Of a DNA stretch of 14,073 nt, positions 6,179-14,073 are shown in pieces; the stretch's first letter is position 1, and the number at the start of each line of letters is the position of its first letter. The notes beneath the pieces were generated by a model. It saw only the letters and a list, made by a program, of their open reading frames with translations, was not told the DNA's origin and did not search any database. The translations under genes and the position numbers were made by a program. Source of the stretch: Acidimicrobiaceae bacterium (GTDB lineage: Bacteria; Actinomycetota; Acidimicrobiia; Acidimicrobiales; Ilumatobacteraceae); assembly GCA_947490975.1 (NCBI GenBank), contig CANLHV010000024.1:1-14073 (forward strand). The letters are read 5' to 3'.

Positions 6179-6185
6179 TACACTC

Positions 6186-9100
6186 GTGGCCCTTCGTGCT
6201 GATGCACGCGAACGTTATTCGTTCGCAACACTTTCCGATGCAATGGAAATCCCGAACTTAATTGGCGTTCAACGCGAAAGTTTTGAGTGGTTTCTCACAG
6301 AAGGTTTGCGAGAGGTCTTTGAAGATATTTCTCCGGTCAAGGGTGTAAGCGATGATTTGCAGCTTGAACTGACATTTGATCCAGACGATGCTGATCTAAA
6401 TCCAAAACCAAAATTCACTGAAGCCGAATGTCGCGATCGTGACATGACCTATTCGGTACCAAAGTTTGTTAAAGCGAAGTTCTTGAATCGCCCGACAGGT
6501 GAAATTAAAGAGCAGACAGTCTTCATCGGTGATTTCCCAAAGATGACCGATAAGGGCACGTTCATTATTAACGGCACCGAGCGTGTTGTAGTTAGTCAGC
6601 TGGTGCGTTCACCAGGCGTAATCTTCGAACCAGGCGAGCGCTTTCGGTTGCGTAACTTGTCGAAGTATCAGCTTGTAAAGGGCACGATTCACCCAAGCCG
6701 CGGCGAGTGGCTCGAGTTTGACGTTGAACATAAGCCAGGCAAAGAAGTAACCGCAGGCACGCGCGTTGCACGCAAACGTCGCATGGGCATTTTCACAATC
6801 ATTCGCGCACTCGGATACGACGAGATCAACGCTCCGGGTTTCATCGATCGTTTCGTCAACTACTTTGACTTTCTTGAAGATCAGTGGCGCCGTGAAAAAG
6901 TGATCGCTCCAACTCGCGAAGAAGCGTTGCTCGAAATTTATAAGCGTGCTCGACCAAGCGAACCGCAAAACGTTGAAGCCGCTCGTGTTTATTTCGAACA
7001 GGCTTTCTTTGGTGTGCGTTACAACTTGTCACGAGTTGGTCGCTACAAATTGAATCGCAAACTCGGTGGCGAGTTGAAGAAGATTCAAGAGATGTTCGGC
7101 CTCAAAGTCGGACCAGAACTTGGCAAACTCGATTTGCCAACTGAAGATCAAGACGTTTTGAGTCGCTGCGAAGTTTTGGCGACCATCAGTTACATGTTGC
7201 ACCTCGTCAAGCAAGAGCCTGGCTATCGTCTTGACGACCAAGATCACTTTGCAAACCGTCGTATTCGTTCGGTAGGCGAACTGATTCAGAACCAAGTTCG
7301 CATCGGTCTTTCACGCATGGAGCGCGTTGTTCGTGAGCGAATGACGACTCAAGATTCTGAGGCGATTTCGCCACAGACTTTGATCAACGTTCGCCCAGTC
7401 GTGGCCGCAATTAAAGAGTTTTTCGGCACTTCGCAGCTGTCACAATTTATGGACCAAGTCAACCCGTTGTCGGGTTTGACCCATCGTCGTCGCCTTTCAG
7501 CACTTGGACCTGGTGGTCTTAGCCGTGAGCGCGCAGGTTTCGAAGTTCGAGACGTTCACTTTTCGCACTACGGCCGCATGTGTCCAATTGAAACACCAGA
7601 AGGCCCGAACATTGGTCTGATCGGTGCGCTTTCAACGTATGCACGTGTTAATCCGTTTGGTTTCATCGAAACTCCATATCGCCGAGTGCGCGGCGGCATC
7701 GTCACCAACGAGATCAAATACATGGCAGCTGACGAAGAAGAAAACTACGTCGTCGCCCAGGCCAACACACCGATTTTGCCGGACGGTCGTTTGCGCGACG
7801 AGCGCGTGCTTGTGCGTCGTTCACCGCAGGCTGCGAGTTTGGAAGACCTGAAGAAGATGCTCGAAGCAGAAAGTTTCTTCGGTGCAACAACTGACATCGG
7901 TTATGTAACGCCGGCAGAGGTTGACTTCATCGACGTTTCGCCAAAGCAGATTGTTTCAATTGCGACCGCGTTGATTCCTTTCCTTGAGCACGACGATGCA
8001 AACCGTGCGTTGATGGGTGCAAACATGCAACGTCAGGCCGTGCCATTGATTCGTGCTGAAGCGCCATACATCGGCACTGGTGTCGAAGCTCGCGCTGCAC
8101 GTGATGGTGCCGACTTGGTCTTGGCTAAAGACGACGGTGTTGTTGAGTCGATTACAGGTGCGTCAATCGTCATTAAATACGAGAACCTTCCGAAGCGCGA
8201 ACACGAGCACAAGCTGTTCAAGTTCTTGCGCTCGAACCAAGACACATGCATCAATCAAGTTGTGCGTGTCAAAGAGGGACAAAAAGTTAAGAAGGGTGAT
8301 CTCATCGCCGACGGTCCAAGCACCGACGAAGGTGAACTCGCACTAGGTAAGAACCTGCTCGTGGCTTTGATGCCATGGGAGGGCTACAACTTCGAAGACG
8401 CAATCATTTTGTCAGAGCGACTTGTTAAAGAAGATGTATTGACTTCGATTCACATTCACGAATATGAAGTTGATGCTCGCGATACAAAACTTGGTGCAGA
8501 AGAAATCAGCCGTGACATCCCGAACTTGTCAGAAGAAATTCTGGCCGACCTCGACGACCGCGGAATCATTCGCGTTGGTGCAGAAGTTGGCCCTGGCGAC
8601 GTTCTTGTTGGCAAAGTAACACCTAAGGGTGAAACTGAATTGACGCCAGAAGAACGATTGCTTCGCGCGATTTTCGGTGAGAAATCGAAAGAAGTTCGTG
8701 ACACTTCACTCAAGGTTCCGCACGGTGAAGGCGGCAAGGTCATCGACGTCAAGGTGCTCAAGCGCGCTGCTGAAGGCGACGACGAACCAGGTGACGAACT
8801 GCCACCAGGTGTCAACCAAATCGTCAAGATTCACGTGGCTCAAAAGCGCAAAATCAGCGTCGGCGACAAACTCGCTGGTCGTCACGGCAACAAGGGTGTT
8901 ATCTCCAAGATCTTGCCAGTCGAAGACATGCCATACCTCGAAGATGGCACGCCAGTTGACATCATCTTGAACCCACTTGGTGTGCCAAGCCGAATGAACA
9001 TCGGTCAGGTACTCGAAGCTCACTTGGGCTATTGCGCCCGATGGGGTTGGTACGACGAGAAAAATGACAAGACTGTTGGCGCGAACCCAGTTCGTGGCAC

Positions 9101-9821
9101 CGAGTCAAAGACTCGTCCATCGACACCACCAGCGACTTTCATTGCAACGCCTGTCTTCGACGGTGCTCACTGGGATGAAGACGATCAAGCCGGTTCGCAT
9201 CCGACGATTCAGTCGATTCTCAAGAACTTGAACCCAGAGTCGGTCGACGGCAAGCGAATGATTGGTACTGACGGAAAACTTGTTTTGCGTAATGGTCGCA
9301 CAGGTTTGCCATACGACAACCCGATCACGGTTGGCTACATGTACATTTTGAAACTCAACCACTTGGTTGACGACAAGATTCACGCTCGTTCAACAGGTCC
9401 ATACTCGATGATCACGCAGCAACCATTGGGCGGCAAGGCTCAATTCGGTGGTCAGCGATTCGGCGAAATGGAAGTGTGGGCACTCGAGGCCTACGGCGCG
9501 GCGTATTGCTTGCAAGAATTGCTCACGATCAAGAGCGACGACGTTCTCGGACGAGTGCGCGTTTACGAAGCGATCGTGAAGGGCGACAACATTCCAGAGC
9601 CAGGCATCCCTGAGAGCTTCAAAGTGTTGATGAAAGAAATGCAAGCTCTTTGCCTTGACGTTGAAGTTATCTCGCATGAGGGCAAGCAAGTCGAGCTCAC
9701 AGATCTTGACGAAGAAGTCTTCACTGCAGTGCGTGAACTTGGCATCGATATCAGCCGCAACGAACGCGGTTCAGATGCCGACGATCGCGAACGCGAGCGT
9801 CGACGAGAGAAGGCTTTCTAA
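6186..9821 (+). CDS. rpoB: DNA-directed RNA polymerase subunit beta
   Basis: RpoB forms, with beta', the catalytic cleft of RNA polymerase and binds rifampicin. Starting at GTG 6186 gives 1,211 residues beginning V/M-A-L-R-A-D-A-R-E-R-Y-S-F. Diagnostic regions occur in order: the rifampicin cluster from about residue 413 (SQLSQFMDQ, THRRRLSALGPGGL), C-P-I-E-T-P-E-G-P-N-I-G-L, G-Y-N-F-E-D-A-I, K-I-S-V-G-D-K-L-A-G-R-H-G-N-K-G (from about 888), and P-L-G-G-K-A-Q-F-G-G-Q-R-F-G-E-M-E (from about 1080). The known resistance positions Asp423, His433 and Ser438 (E. coli 516, 526, 531) are wild type, but Val425 replaces the Asn found at E. coli 518. The C-terminus is a charged Arg/Glu-rich tail. rpoC follows after 31 bases, in one operon. 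Confidence 0.99.
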   Translation: MALRADARERYSFATLSDAMEIPNLIGVQRESFEWFLTEGLREVFEDISPVKGVSDDLQLELTFDPDDADLNPKPKFTEAECRDRDMTYSVPKFVKAKFLNRPTGEIKEQTVFIGDFPKMTDKGTFIINGTERVVVSQLVRSPGVIFEPGERFRLRNLSKYQLVKGTIHPSRGEWLEFDVEHKPGKEVTAGTRVARKRRMGIFTIIRALGYDEINAPGFIDRFVNYFDFLEDQWRREKVIAPTREEALLEIYKRARPSEPQNVEAARVYFEQAFFGVRYNLSRVGRYKLNRKLGGELKKIQEMFGLKVGPELGKLDLPTEDQDVLSRCEVLATISYMLHLVKQEPGYRLDDQDHFANRRIRSVGELIQNQVRIGLSRMERVVRERMTTQDSEAISPQTLINVRPVVAAIKEFFGTSQLSQFMDQVNPLSGLTHRRRLSALGPGGLSRERAGFEVRDVHFSHYGRMCPIETPEGPNIGLIGALSTYARVNPFGFIETPYRRVRGGIVTNEIKYMAADEEENYVVAQANTPILPDGRLRDERVLVRRSPQAASLEDLKKMLEAESFFGATTDIGYVTPAEVDFIDVSPKQIVSIATALIPFLEHDDANRALMGANMQRQAVPLIRAEAPYIGTGVEARAARDGADLVLAKDDGVVESITGASIVIKYENLPKREHEHKLFKFLRSNQDTCINQVVRVKEGQKVKKGDLIADGPSTDEGELALGKNLLVALMPWEGYNFEDAIILSERLVKEDVLTSIHIHEYEVDARDTKLGAEEISRDIPNLSEEILADLDDRGIIRVGAEVGPGDVLVGKVTPKGETELTPEERLLRAIFGEKSKEVRDTSLKVPHGEGGKVIDVKVLKRAAEGDDEPGDELPPGVNQIVKIHVAQKRKISVGDKLAGRHGNKGVISKILPVEDMPYLEDGTPVDIILNPLGVPSRMNIGQVLEAHLGYCARWGWYDEKNDKTVGANPVRGTESKTRPSTPPATFIATPVFDGAHWDEDDQAGSHPTIQSILKNLNPESVDGKRMIGTDGKLVLRNGRTGLPYDNPITVGYMYILKLNHLVDDKIHARSTGPYSMITQQPLGGKAQFGGQRFGEMEVWALEAYGAAYCLQELLTIKSDDVLGRVRVYEAIVKGDNIPEPGIPESFKVLMKEMQALCLDVEVISHEGKQVELTDLDEEVFTAVRELGIDISRNERGSDADDRERERRREKAF

Positions 9822-9852
9822 TGATTAACCGCAGCATTTCAGAAGGGTTGGC

Positions 9853-12800
9853 ATGACCATGTCAGATGTAGTTATCGACGACAACAAGCGCAAGTTGGAC
9901 ATCAACAGCTTTCAACAATTGCGTATTGGTTTGGCAACTGCCGACGACATTCGCAACTGGTCGCGTGGCGAAGTTAAGAAGCCTGAGACGATCAACTACC
10001 GAACATTGCGCCCAGAGCGTGACGGTTTGTTCTGTGAAAAAATCTTCGGACCAACCCGCGACTGGGAATGCTATTGCGGCAAATACAAGCGAGTTCGCTT
10101 CAAGGGCATCATCTGTGAAAAGTGTGGCGTTGAAGTAACACGTTCAAAAGTGCGCCGTGAGCGCATGGGTCATATCGAGCTTGCTGCACCGGTCGTGCAC
10201 ATTTGGTATCTGCGCGGTACTCGTAGTTGGTTGGCGTATCTTCTTGGTGGCTTAGAGTCGCGTGAAGAAATTAAAGCCAAGCAACTTGAAAAAGTTATTT
10301 ACTTTGCTGCGTGGTTGGTGAGCGCTGTCGATCAAGATCGTCGCCATGTTGAGTTGCCAGATCTCGAGAAAGAATACCTCGAAGACCGCGATTTGATGAT
10401 CAAGCAACGCGAAAAAGAAATCAAGTTGCGTCAAAAAGATGCTGAGGCTGAACTAAAGCAACTTGAAAAAGACGGTGCAAAAGAAAGCGACATTCGCGCT
10501 CGCCAAAAGTTGATCGATAAAGACATTCAGATGATCGGTGATCGCCATACGAAAGACCTAGACCGTCTTGAGCGTGCTTTTGAAACATTCCAAAAGCTTC
10601 ATCCGCGAATGATCATTGACGACGAAGAACTCTGGCGTGAAATCAAAGATCGCTATGAAGATTATTTCACTGGCGGTACAGGTGCGGAAGCAATCAAAGT
10701 TTTGATCGACACGATCGACTTTGATGCCGAAGAAGTAATTTTGCGCGATGCAATCATGAACGGCCTCAACGGCAAGCCGTTGTCGACTCAGCGCAAGCAA
10801 AAAGCCATCAAACGTTTGAAGATTGTTGCTTCGTTCAACCGAAAAGACAAAGACGAGCGTTTGGTCAACAACCCGAAGGCGATGATCCTCGATGTGATTC
10901 CGGTGATTCCACCAGAGTTGCGTCCGATGGTGCAGCTTGACGGTGGCCGTTTTGCAACTTCAGACTTGAACGATCTTTATCGTCGTGTAATTAACCGCAA
11001 CAACCGTTTGAGCCGATTGCTCGAACTTGGTGCGCCAGAAATTATCGTCAACAACGAAAAGCGAATGTTGCAAGAAGCAGCAGATGCGCTGTTCGACAAC
11101 GGACGTCGTGGTCGCCCTGTAAGTGGTCCAGGTAATCGTCCGCTTAAGTCACTGTCAGATGGCCTTAAGGGTAAGCAAGGTCGCTTCCGTCAAAACTTGC
11201 TCGGAAAGCGCGTTGACTACTCGGGTCGCTCAGTAATTGTGGCTGGTCCGACATTGCGTTTGCAGCAGTGTGGTTTGCCAAAGTTGATGGCACTTGAATT
11301 GTTCAAACCATTCGTGATGAAACGACTGGCTGACCAACAACTTGCGCAGAACATCAAGTCTGCCAAGCGCATGGTTGAGCGTCGACGCCCACAAGTTTGG
11401 GACGTGCTCGAAGAAGTAATTAAAGAACATCCGGTTCTGTTGAACCGCGCGCCGACATTGCACCGCTTAGGTATTCAAGCCTTCGAGCCGGTGTTGGTTG
11501 AGGGCAAGGCAATTCACTTGCACCCACTTGTTTGCACAGCGTTCAACGCTGACTTCGACGGTGACCAGATGGCAGTTCACTTGCCGCTGTCAGTTGAAGC
11601 GCAAGCAGAGGCTCGTGTGTTGATGCTTTCGGCGAACAATATTTTGTCACCGGCATCTGGTCGACCAATTGTTACACCGCAGCAAGACCTTGTAATCGGT
11701 GGTTTCTATTTGACCCGCGATGACGCTGGTTTGGCCGGCGAAGGTCGCGTCTTTAAGTCAATGTGGGAGATCATTCGTGCACTTGACGAAGACAGTCTCA
11801 AATTGCACTCGAAGATCAAGGTTCTTGAAAAAGATGATCAGGGCAACTCGACTTACTTCGAAACAACCGCAGGTCGCATGTTGTTCGAAGAAGTTCTGCC
11901 AGCAGATTTCTCGAAGCGATTTGGTCACATTACGGCGCCAGTAAAGAAAAAAGAATTCGGCGTGATCGTAGAGCGATTGAGCGACAACTATCCAAAAGCA
12001 GTAATTGCATCGTCACTTGATGCGATCAAAAACCTTTGCTATCGCTATGCGTCGCAATCAGGTTTGACTGTTTCGGTTGATGACGTAAAGACACCAGCTG
12101 CAAAGCGGGGCATTCTTGACGGTTATGAAAAGCAAGCCGAAAAAGTTGAGACGCAGTTTCGCCGTGGCATTATCACCGACGGTGAGCGTCGCAGCCAAGA
12201 AGTGCGCATTTGGACTGCTGCAACATCTGATGTTCAGCAAGCAATGGAAAAAGAGTTCAAAGAACTTCGCTTCAACCCGGTTGACATGATGATCAACTCT
12301 GGTGCTCGTGGAAACATGACCCAGATGCGTCAGATTGCCGGTATGCGTGGTCTTGTGGCTAACCCTCGCGGTGACATGATTCCTCGTCCGATCAAGAGCA
12401 ACTTCCGTGAAGGTCTGCAAACCCTTGAGTACTTCATTGCAACTCCTGGTGCGCGTAAAGGTCTTGTCGACACAGCGTTGCGCACTGCTGACTCGGGTTA
12501 TTTGACTCGCCGTCTGCACGACGTGGCTCAAGAACTAATCGTTCGCGAAGATGACTGCGGCACGACACTTGGTGTTTGGGTAGAAAACGTTGGGGCAGAT
12601 ACTGCCAACACACGCGCATACCTTGAGACGAAGTTGTTTGGTCGTGCGTTGCTTAACGACATTGAACTTTCTGATGGTTCGGTCATGCCACGCAACACGA
12701 TCGTCGGCGATGAAGAGATGGCGACACTGCGCAATGACCCGAAGGTCACTCGCGTGCGTGTTCGTTCGGTTTTGACATGTGACGCCGAAGTTGGTGTTTG

Positions 12801-13926
12801 CGCAAAGTGTTACGGCCGTTCATTGGCGACTGGTAAAGACATCGAATTGGGTGAAGCAGTAGGTGTAATTGCTGCTCAGTCAATCGGTGAACCTGGTACT
12901 CAGTTGACGATGCGTACCTTCCACACTGGTGGTGTTGCAGGTAAAGACATCGCTGGCGGTTTGCCACGCGTTGTAGAACTTTTCGAAGCTCGCAACCCGA
13001 AAGGTTCGGCACGACTTGTGCCTGTAACTGGCGTTGTTCGAATTCTCGAAGACGAGGGCAAGGGTATTCCGATCAAGTTCATTGATGATCAAGGTCAAGA
13101 AATTGAGATCATCTTGCCAACAGGTAGCCGACCACTCGTAAAAGATGGACAAAATCTTGAAGCGGGAGACCGAATCACTGACGGTCCATTAGATCCGAAA
13201 GAACTGATGCAGATCAAGGGCATTCGCGAAACTCAGCAATACCTCGTTGAAGAAGTGCAAAGGGTTTATCGCGACCAAGGTGTAGCGATTCACGACAAGC
13301 ACATCGAGTTGATCGTTCGTCAGATGACACGACGCGTAAGCGTGCAAGAACCTGGTGACACACATTTCTTGCCGGGTCATCGTGCAGACTCGAAAGACTT
13401 CCGTGACGTTAACCGCGCAATCGTTGAACAAGGAAAGAAGCCAGCCGAAGGTCGCCCAGAGTTGATGGGTATCACCAAGGCATCGTTGGCAACCGAGTCT
13501 TGGTTGTCGGCAGCATCTTTCCAAGAGACGACTCGTGTTCTTACAGAAGCGGCGATTGATGGCAAGTCAGATCATTTGGTTGGTCTGAAAGAAAACATCA
13601 TCATCGGTAAGTTGATCCCAGCCGGTACCGGCATGGATCGCTACAACTTGTTTGATGTCAGCGCGCCAGATTATGTGCCGATGCCTTATTACTCGAGCGA
13701 TGACGAAGCCGACCCAGCCGCATATTTGGCAGGGTTGCAAGGCAACTATGTCGCCGACGATGAGCCACTTGACGAGGTTGTCGCTGAAGCTGTCGCTGAT
13801 GAAGTAGATGCTGAATCGGCTGTTGAAACAGTTAGCGATGCGACTGCGCAAGCAGTTGAGTCTGCGCCAGATGCAGGTTTTGCAACTGATTCAGACGGCG
13901 TCACTGACACAGATATCGCTCAATAA
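9853..13926 (+). CDS. rpoC: DNA-directed RNA polymerase subunit beta'
   Basis: RpoC supplies the catalytic Mg-binding loop, clamp and trigger loop. The product has 1,357 residues. The N-terminal zinc site uses Cys73, Cys75, Cys88 and Cys91. A highly charged coiled-coil insertion, about residues 170-250, resembles that of actinobacterial beta'. The active site N-A-D-F-D-G-D is at 565-571, with the Mg ligands Asp567, Asp569 and Asp571. The second zinc site is Cys902, Cys976, Cys983 and Cys986. The trigger loop has Met1020, Arg1021 and His1024 (M-R-T-F-H-T-G-G). From residue 1283 a 75-residue tail contains 22 Asp/Glu and no Lys or Arg. ATG 9853 is preceded by AGAAGGG (9841-9847); ATG 9859 is a less likely alternative. 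Confidence 0.99.
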   Translation: MTMSDVVIDDNKRKLDINSFQQLRIGLATADDIRNWSRGEVKKPETINYRTLRPERDGLFCEKIFGPTRDWECYCGKYKRVRFKGIICEKCGVEVTRSKVRRERMGHIELAAPVVHIWYLRGTRSWLAYLLGGLESREEIKAKQLEKVIYFAAWLVSAVDQDRRHVELPDLEKEYLEDRDLMIKQREKEIKLRQKDAEAELKQLEKDGAKESDIRARQKLIDKDIQMIGDRHTKDLDRLERAFETFQKLHPRMIIDDEELWREIKDRYEDYFTGGTGAEAIKVLIDTIDFDAEEVILRDAIMNGLNGKPLSTQRKQKAIKRLKIVASFNRKDKDERLVNNPKAMILDVIPVIPPELRPMVQLDGGRFATSDLNDLYRRVINRNNRLSRLLELGAPEIIVNNEKRMLQEAADALFDNGRRGRPVSGPGNRPLKSLSDGLKGKQGRFRQNLLGKRVDYSGRSVIVAGPTLRLQQCGLPKLMALELFKPFVMKRLADQQLAQNIKSAKRMVERRRPQVWDVLEEVIKEHPVLLNRAPTLHRLGIQAFEPVLVEGKAIHLHPLVCTAFNADFDGDQMAVHLPLSVEAQAEARVLMLSANNILSPASGRPIVTPQQDLVIGGFYLTRDDAGLAGEGRVFKSMWEIIRALDEDSLKLHSKIKVLEKDDQGNSTYFETTAGRMLFEEVLPADFSKRFGHITAPVKKKEFGVIVERLSDNYPKAVIASSLDAIKNLCYRYASQSGLTVSVDDVKTPAAKRGILDGYEKQAEKVETQFRRGIITDGERRSQEVRIWTAATSDVQQAMEKEFKELRFNPVDMMINSGARGNMTQMRQIAGMRGLVANPRGDMIPRPIKSNFREGLQTLEYFIATPGARKGLVDTALRTADSGYLTRRLHDVAQELIVREDDCGTTLGVWVENVGADTANTRAYLETKLFGRALLNDIELSDGSVMPRNTIVGDEEMATLRNDPKVTRVRVRSVLTCDAEVGVCAKCYGRSLATGKDIELGEAVGVIAAQSIGEPGTQLTMRTFHTGGVAGKDIAGGLPRVVELFEARNPKGSARLVPVTGVVRILEDEGKGIPIKFIDDQGQEIEIILPTGSRPLVKDGQNLEAGDRITDGPLDPKELMQIKGIRETQQYLVEEVQRVYRDQGVAIHDKHIELIVRQMTRRVSVQEPGDTHFLPGHRADSKDFRDVNRAIVEQGKKPAEGRPELMGITKASLATESWLSAASFQETTRVLTEAAIDGKSDHLVGLKENIIIGKLIPAGTGMDRYNLFDVSAPDYVPMPYYSSDDEADPAAYLAGLQGNYVADDEPLDEVVAEAVADEVDAESAVETVSDATAQAVESAPDAGFATDSDGVTDTDIAQ

Positions 13927-13933
13927 CCGCAAT

Positions 13934-13953
13934 AACTAGATAATCATCTAGTT
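13934..13953 (+). promoter_or_regulatory. Perfect 8-bp hairpin just after rpoC
   Basis: AACTAGAT (13934-13941) pairs exactly with ATCTAGTT (13946-13953) around an AATC loop, starting 8 bases after the rpoC stop. It is A/T-rich and followed by GGGGTAGG rather than T, so it does not look like a canonical terminator. It may protect the rpoC 3' end or separate the rpoBC and rpsL transcripts. The stem is seen; the role is unknown. Confidence 0.45.
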
Positions 13954-13961
13954 GGGGTAGG

Positions 13962-13991
13962 TTGCCGAGACGAGGCGTTGAACCGTAGTAT
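13962..13991 (+). promoter_or_regulatory. Candidate promoter for the rpsL operon
   Basis: TTGCCG (13962-13967) and TAGTAT (13986-13991) are spaced by 18 bases and match the -35 and -10 consensus loosely (three and four of six). They lie 70-100 bases before rpsL, after the rpoC hairpin. The str operon (rpsL, rpsG, fusA, tuf) often has its own promoter, which makes the place plausible. The match alone is weak. Confidence 0.25.
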
Positions 13992-14061
13992 TCACTGTCC
14001 CGTTTTGGGGTGGTTTTGTTAGTCGGTTTTCATTTAAGCAATTTAAGAAAAGGTCGTTTGC

Positions 14062-14073
14062 GTGCCCACAATT
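14062..14073 (+). CDS. rpsL: 30S ribosomal protein S12, 3' partial (first four codons)
   Basis: Only GTG CCC ACA ATT is present, reading M-P-T-I, the invariant start of bacterial S12 (usually M-P-T-I-N/Q-Q-L). AAAAGG (14048-14053) is a good ribosome site 8 bases before the GTG. The gene falls where rpsL is expected, right after rpoC, at the head of the str operon. S12 sits at the decoding centre and governs accuracy. With four codons the call depends on context plus the matching start. Confidence 0.85.

Noticed and set aside
6156..6185. TTG start ten codons upstream for rpoB
   Set aside because: No ribosome site before it, whereas AGGAG stands at ideal distance from GTG 6186; the extra residues match nothing I know in beta subunits.

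Overview
This window looks like a core chromosomal segment of an actinobacterium (Actinomycetota). The evidence is the beta' subunit, which has a long charged coiled-coil insertion near residues 170-250 of the kind found in actinobacterial RpoC, and beta and beta' motifs that read like those of mycobacteria and their relatives. Base composition is moderate (about half G+C by eye, not counted), unlike the very GC-rich soil actinobacteria. A moderate-GC, possibly aquatic lineage such as Acidimicrobiia would fit, but that placement is inference. All genes lie on the + strand.

Layout. Positions 1-2330 hold two tandem, diverged paralogues of a glycosyltransferase-like family (I recognise the pattern of TIGR04372). 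The first is cut by the window edge. They are probably the tail of a surface-glycan locus. A tRNA-Trp(CCA) gene at 2399-2471 opens the classic transcription/translation block: secE, nusG, rplK (L11), rplA (L1), rplJ (L10), rplL (L7/L12), rpoB, rpoC, then the first four codons of rpsL (S12) at the right edge. This is the usual bacterial order, compact and without inserted genes.

How the genes work together. SecE is a translocon subunit, and NusG binds RNA polymerase and couples it to ribosomes. L11, L1, L10 and L7/L12 build the ribosomal stalks that handle translation factors. RpoB and RpoC form the polymerase catalytic core. Expression balance appears to be set in the untranslated gaps. The 257-base rplA-rplJ gap folds into several stem-loops with GNRA tetraloops and is very likely an L10-type autoregulatory leader. 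The 196-base rplL-rpoB gap holds three successive stem-loops, the last followed by seven T, which looks like a partial terminator lowering rpoBC output relative to L7/L12. The rpoC-rpsL gap holds a perfect 8-bp hairpin and a weak promoter candidate.

No gene-free stretch exceeds 300 bases. I see no CRISPR array, insertion sequence or prophage gene, and no clearly new system. The most interesting items are the tandem paralogue pair, the structured rplJ and rpoB leaders (the first with a possible overlapping upstream reading frame), the missing Shine-Dalgarno sequence and hairpin at the secE start, and an acidic tail on RpoC.
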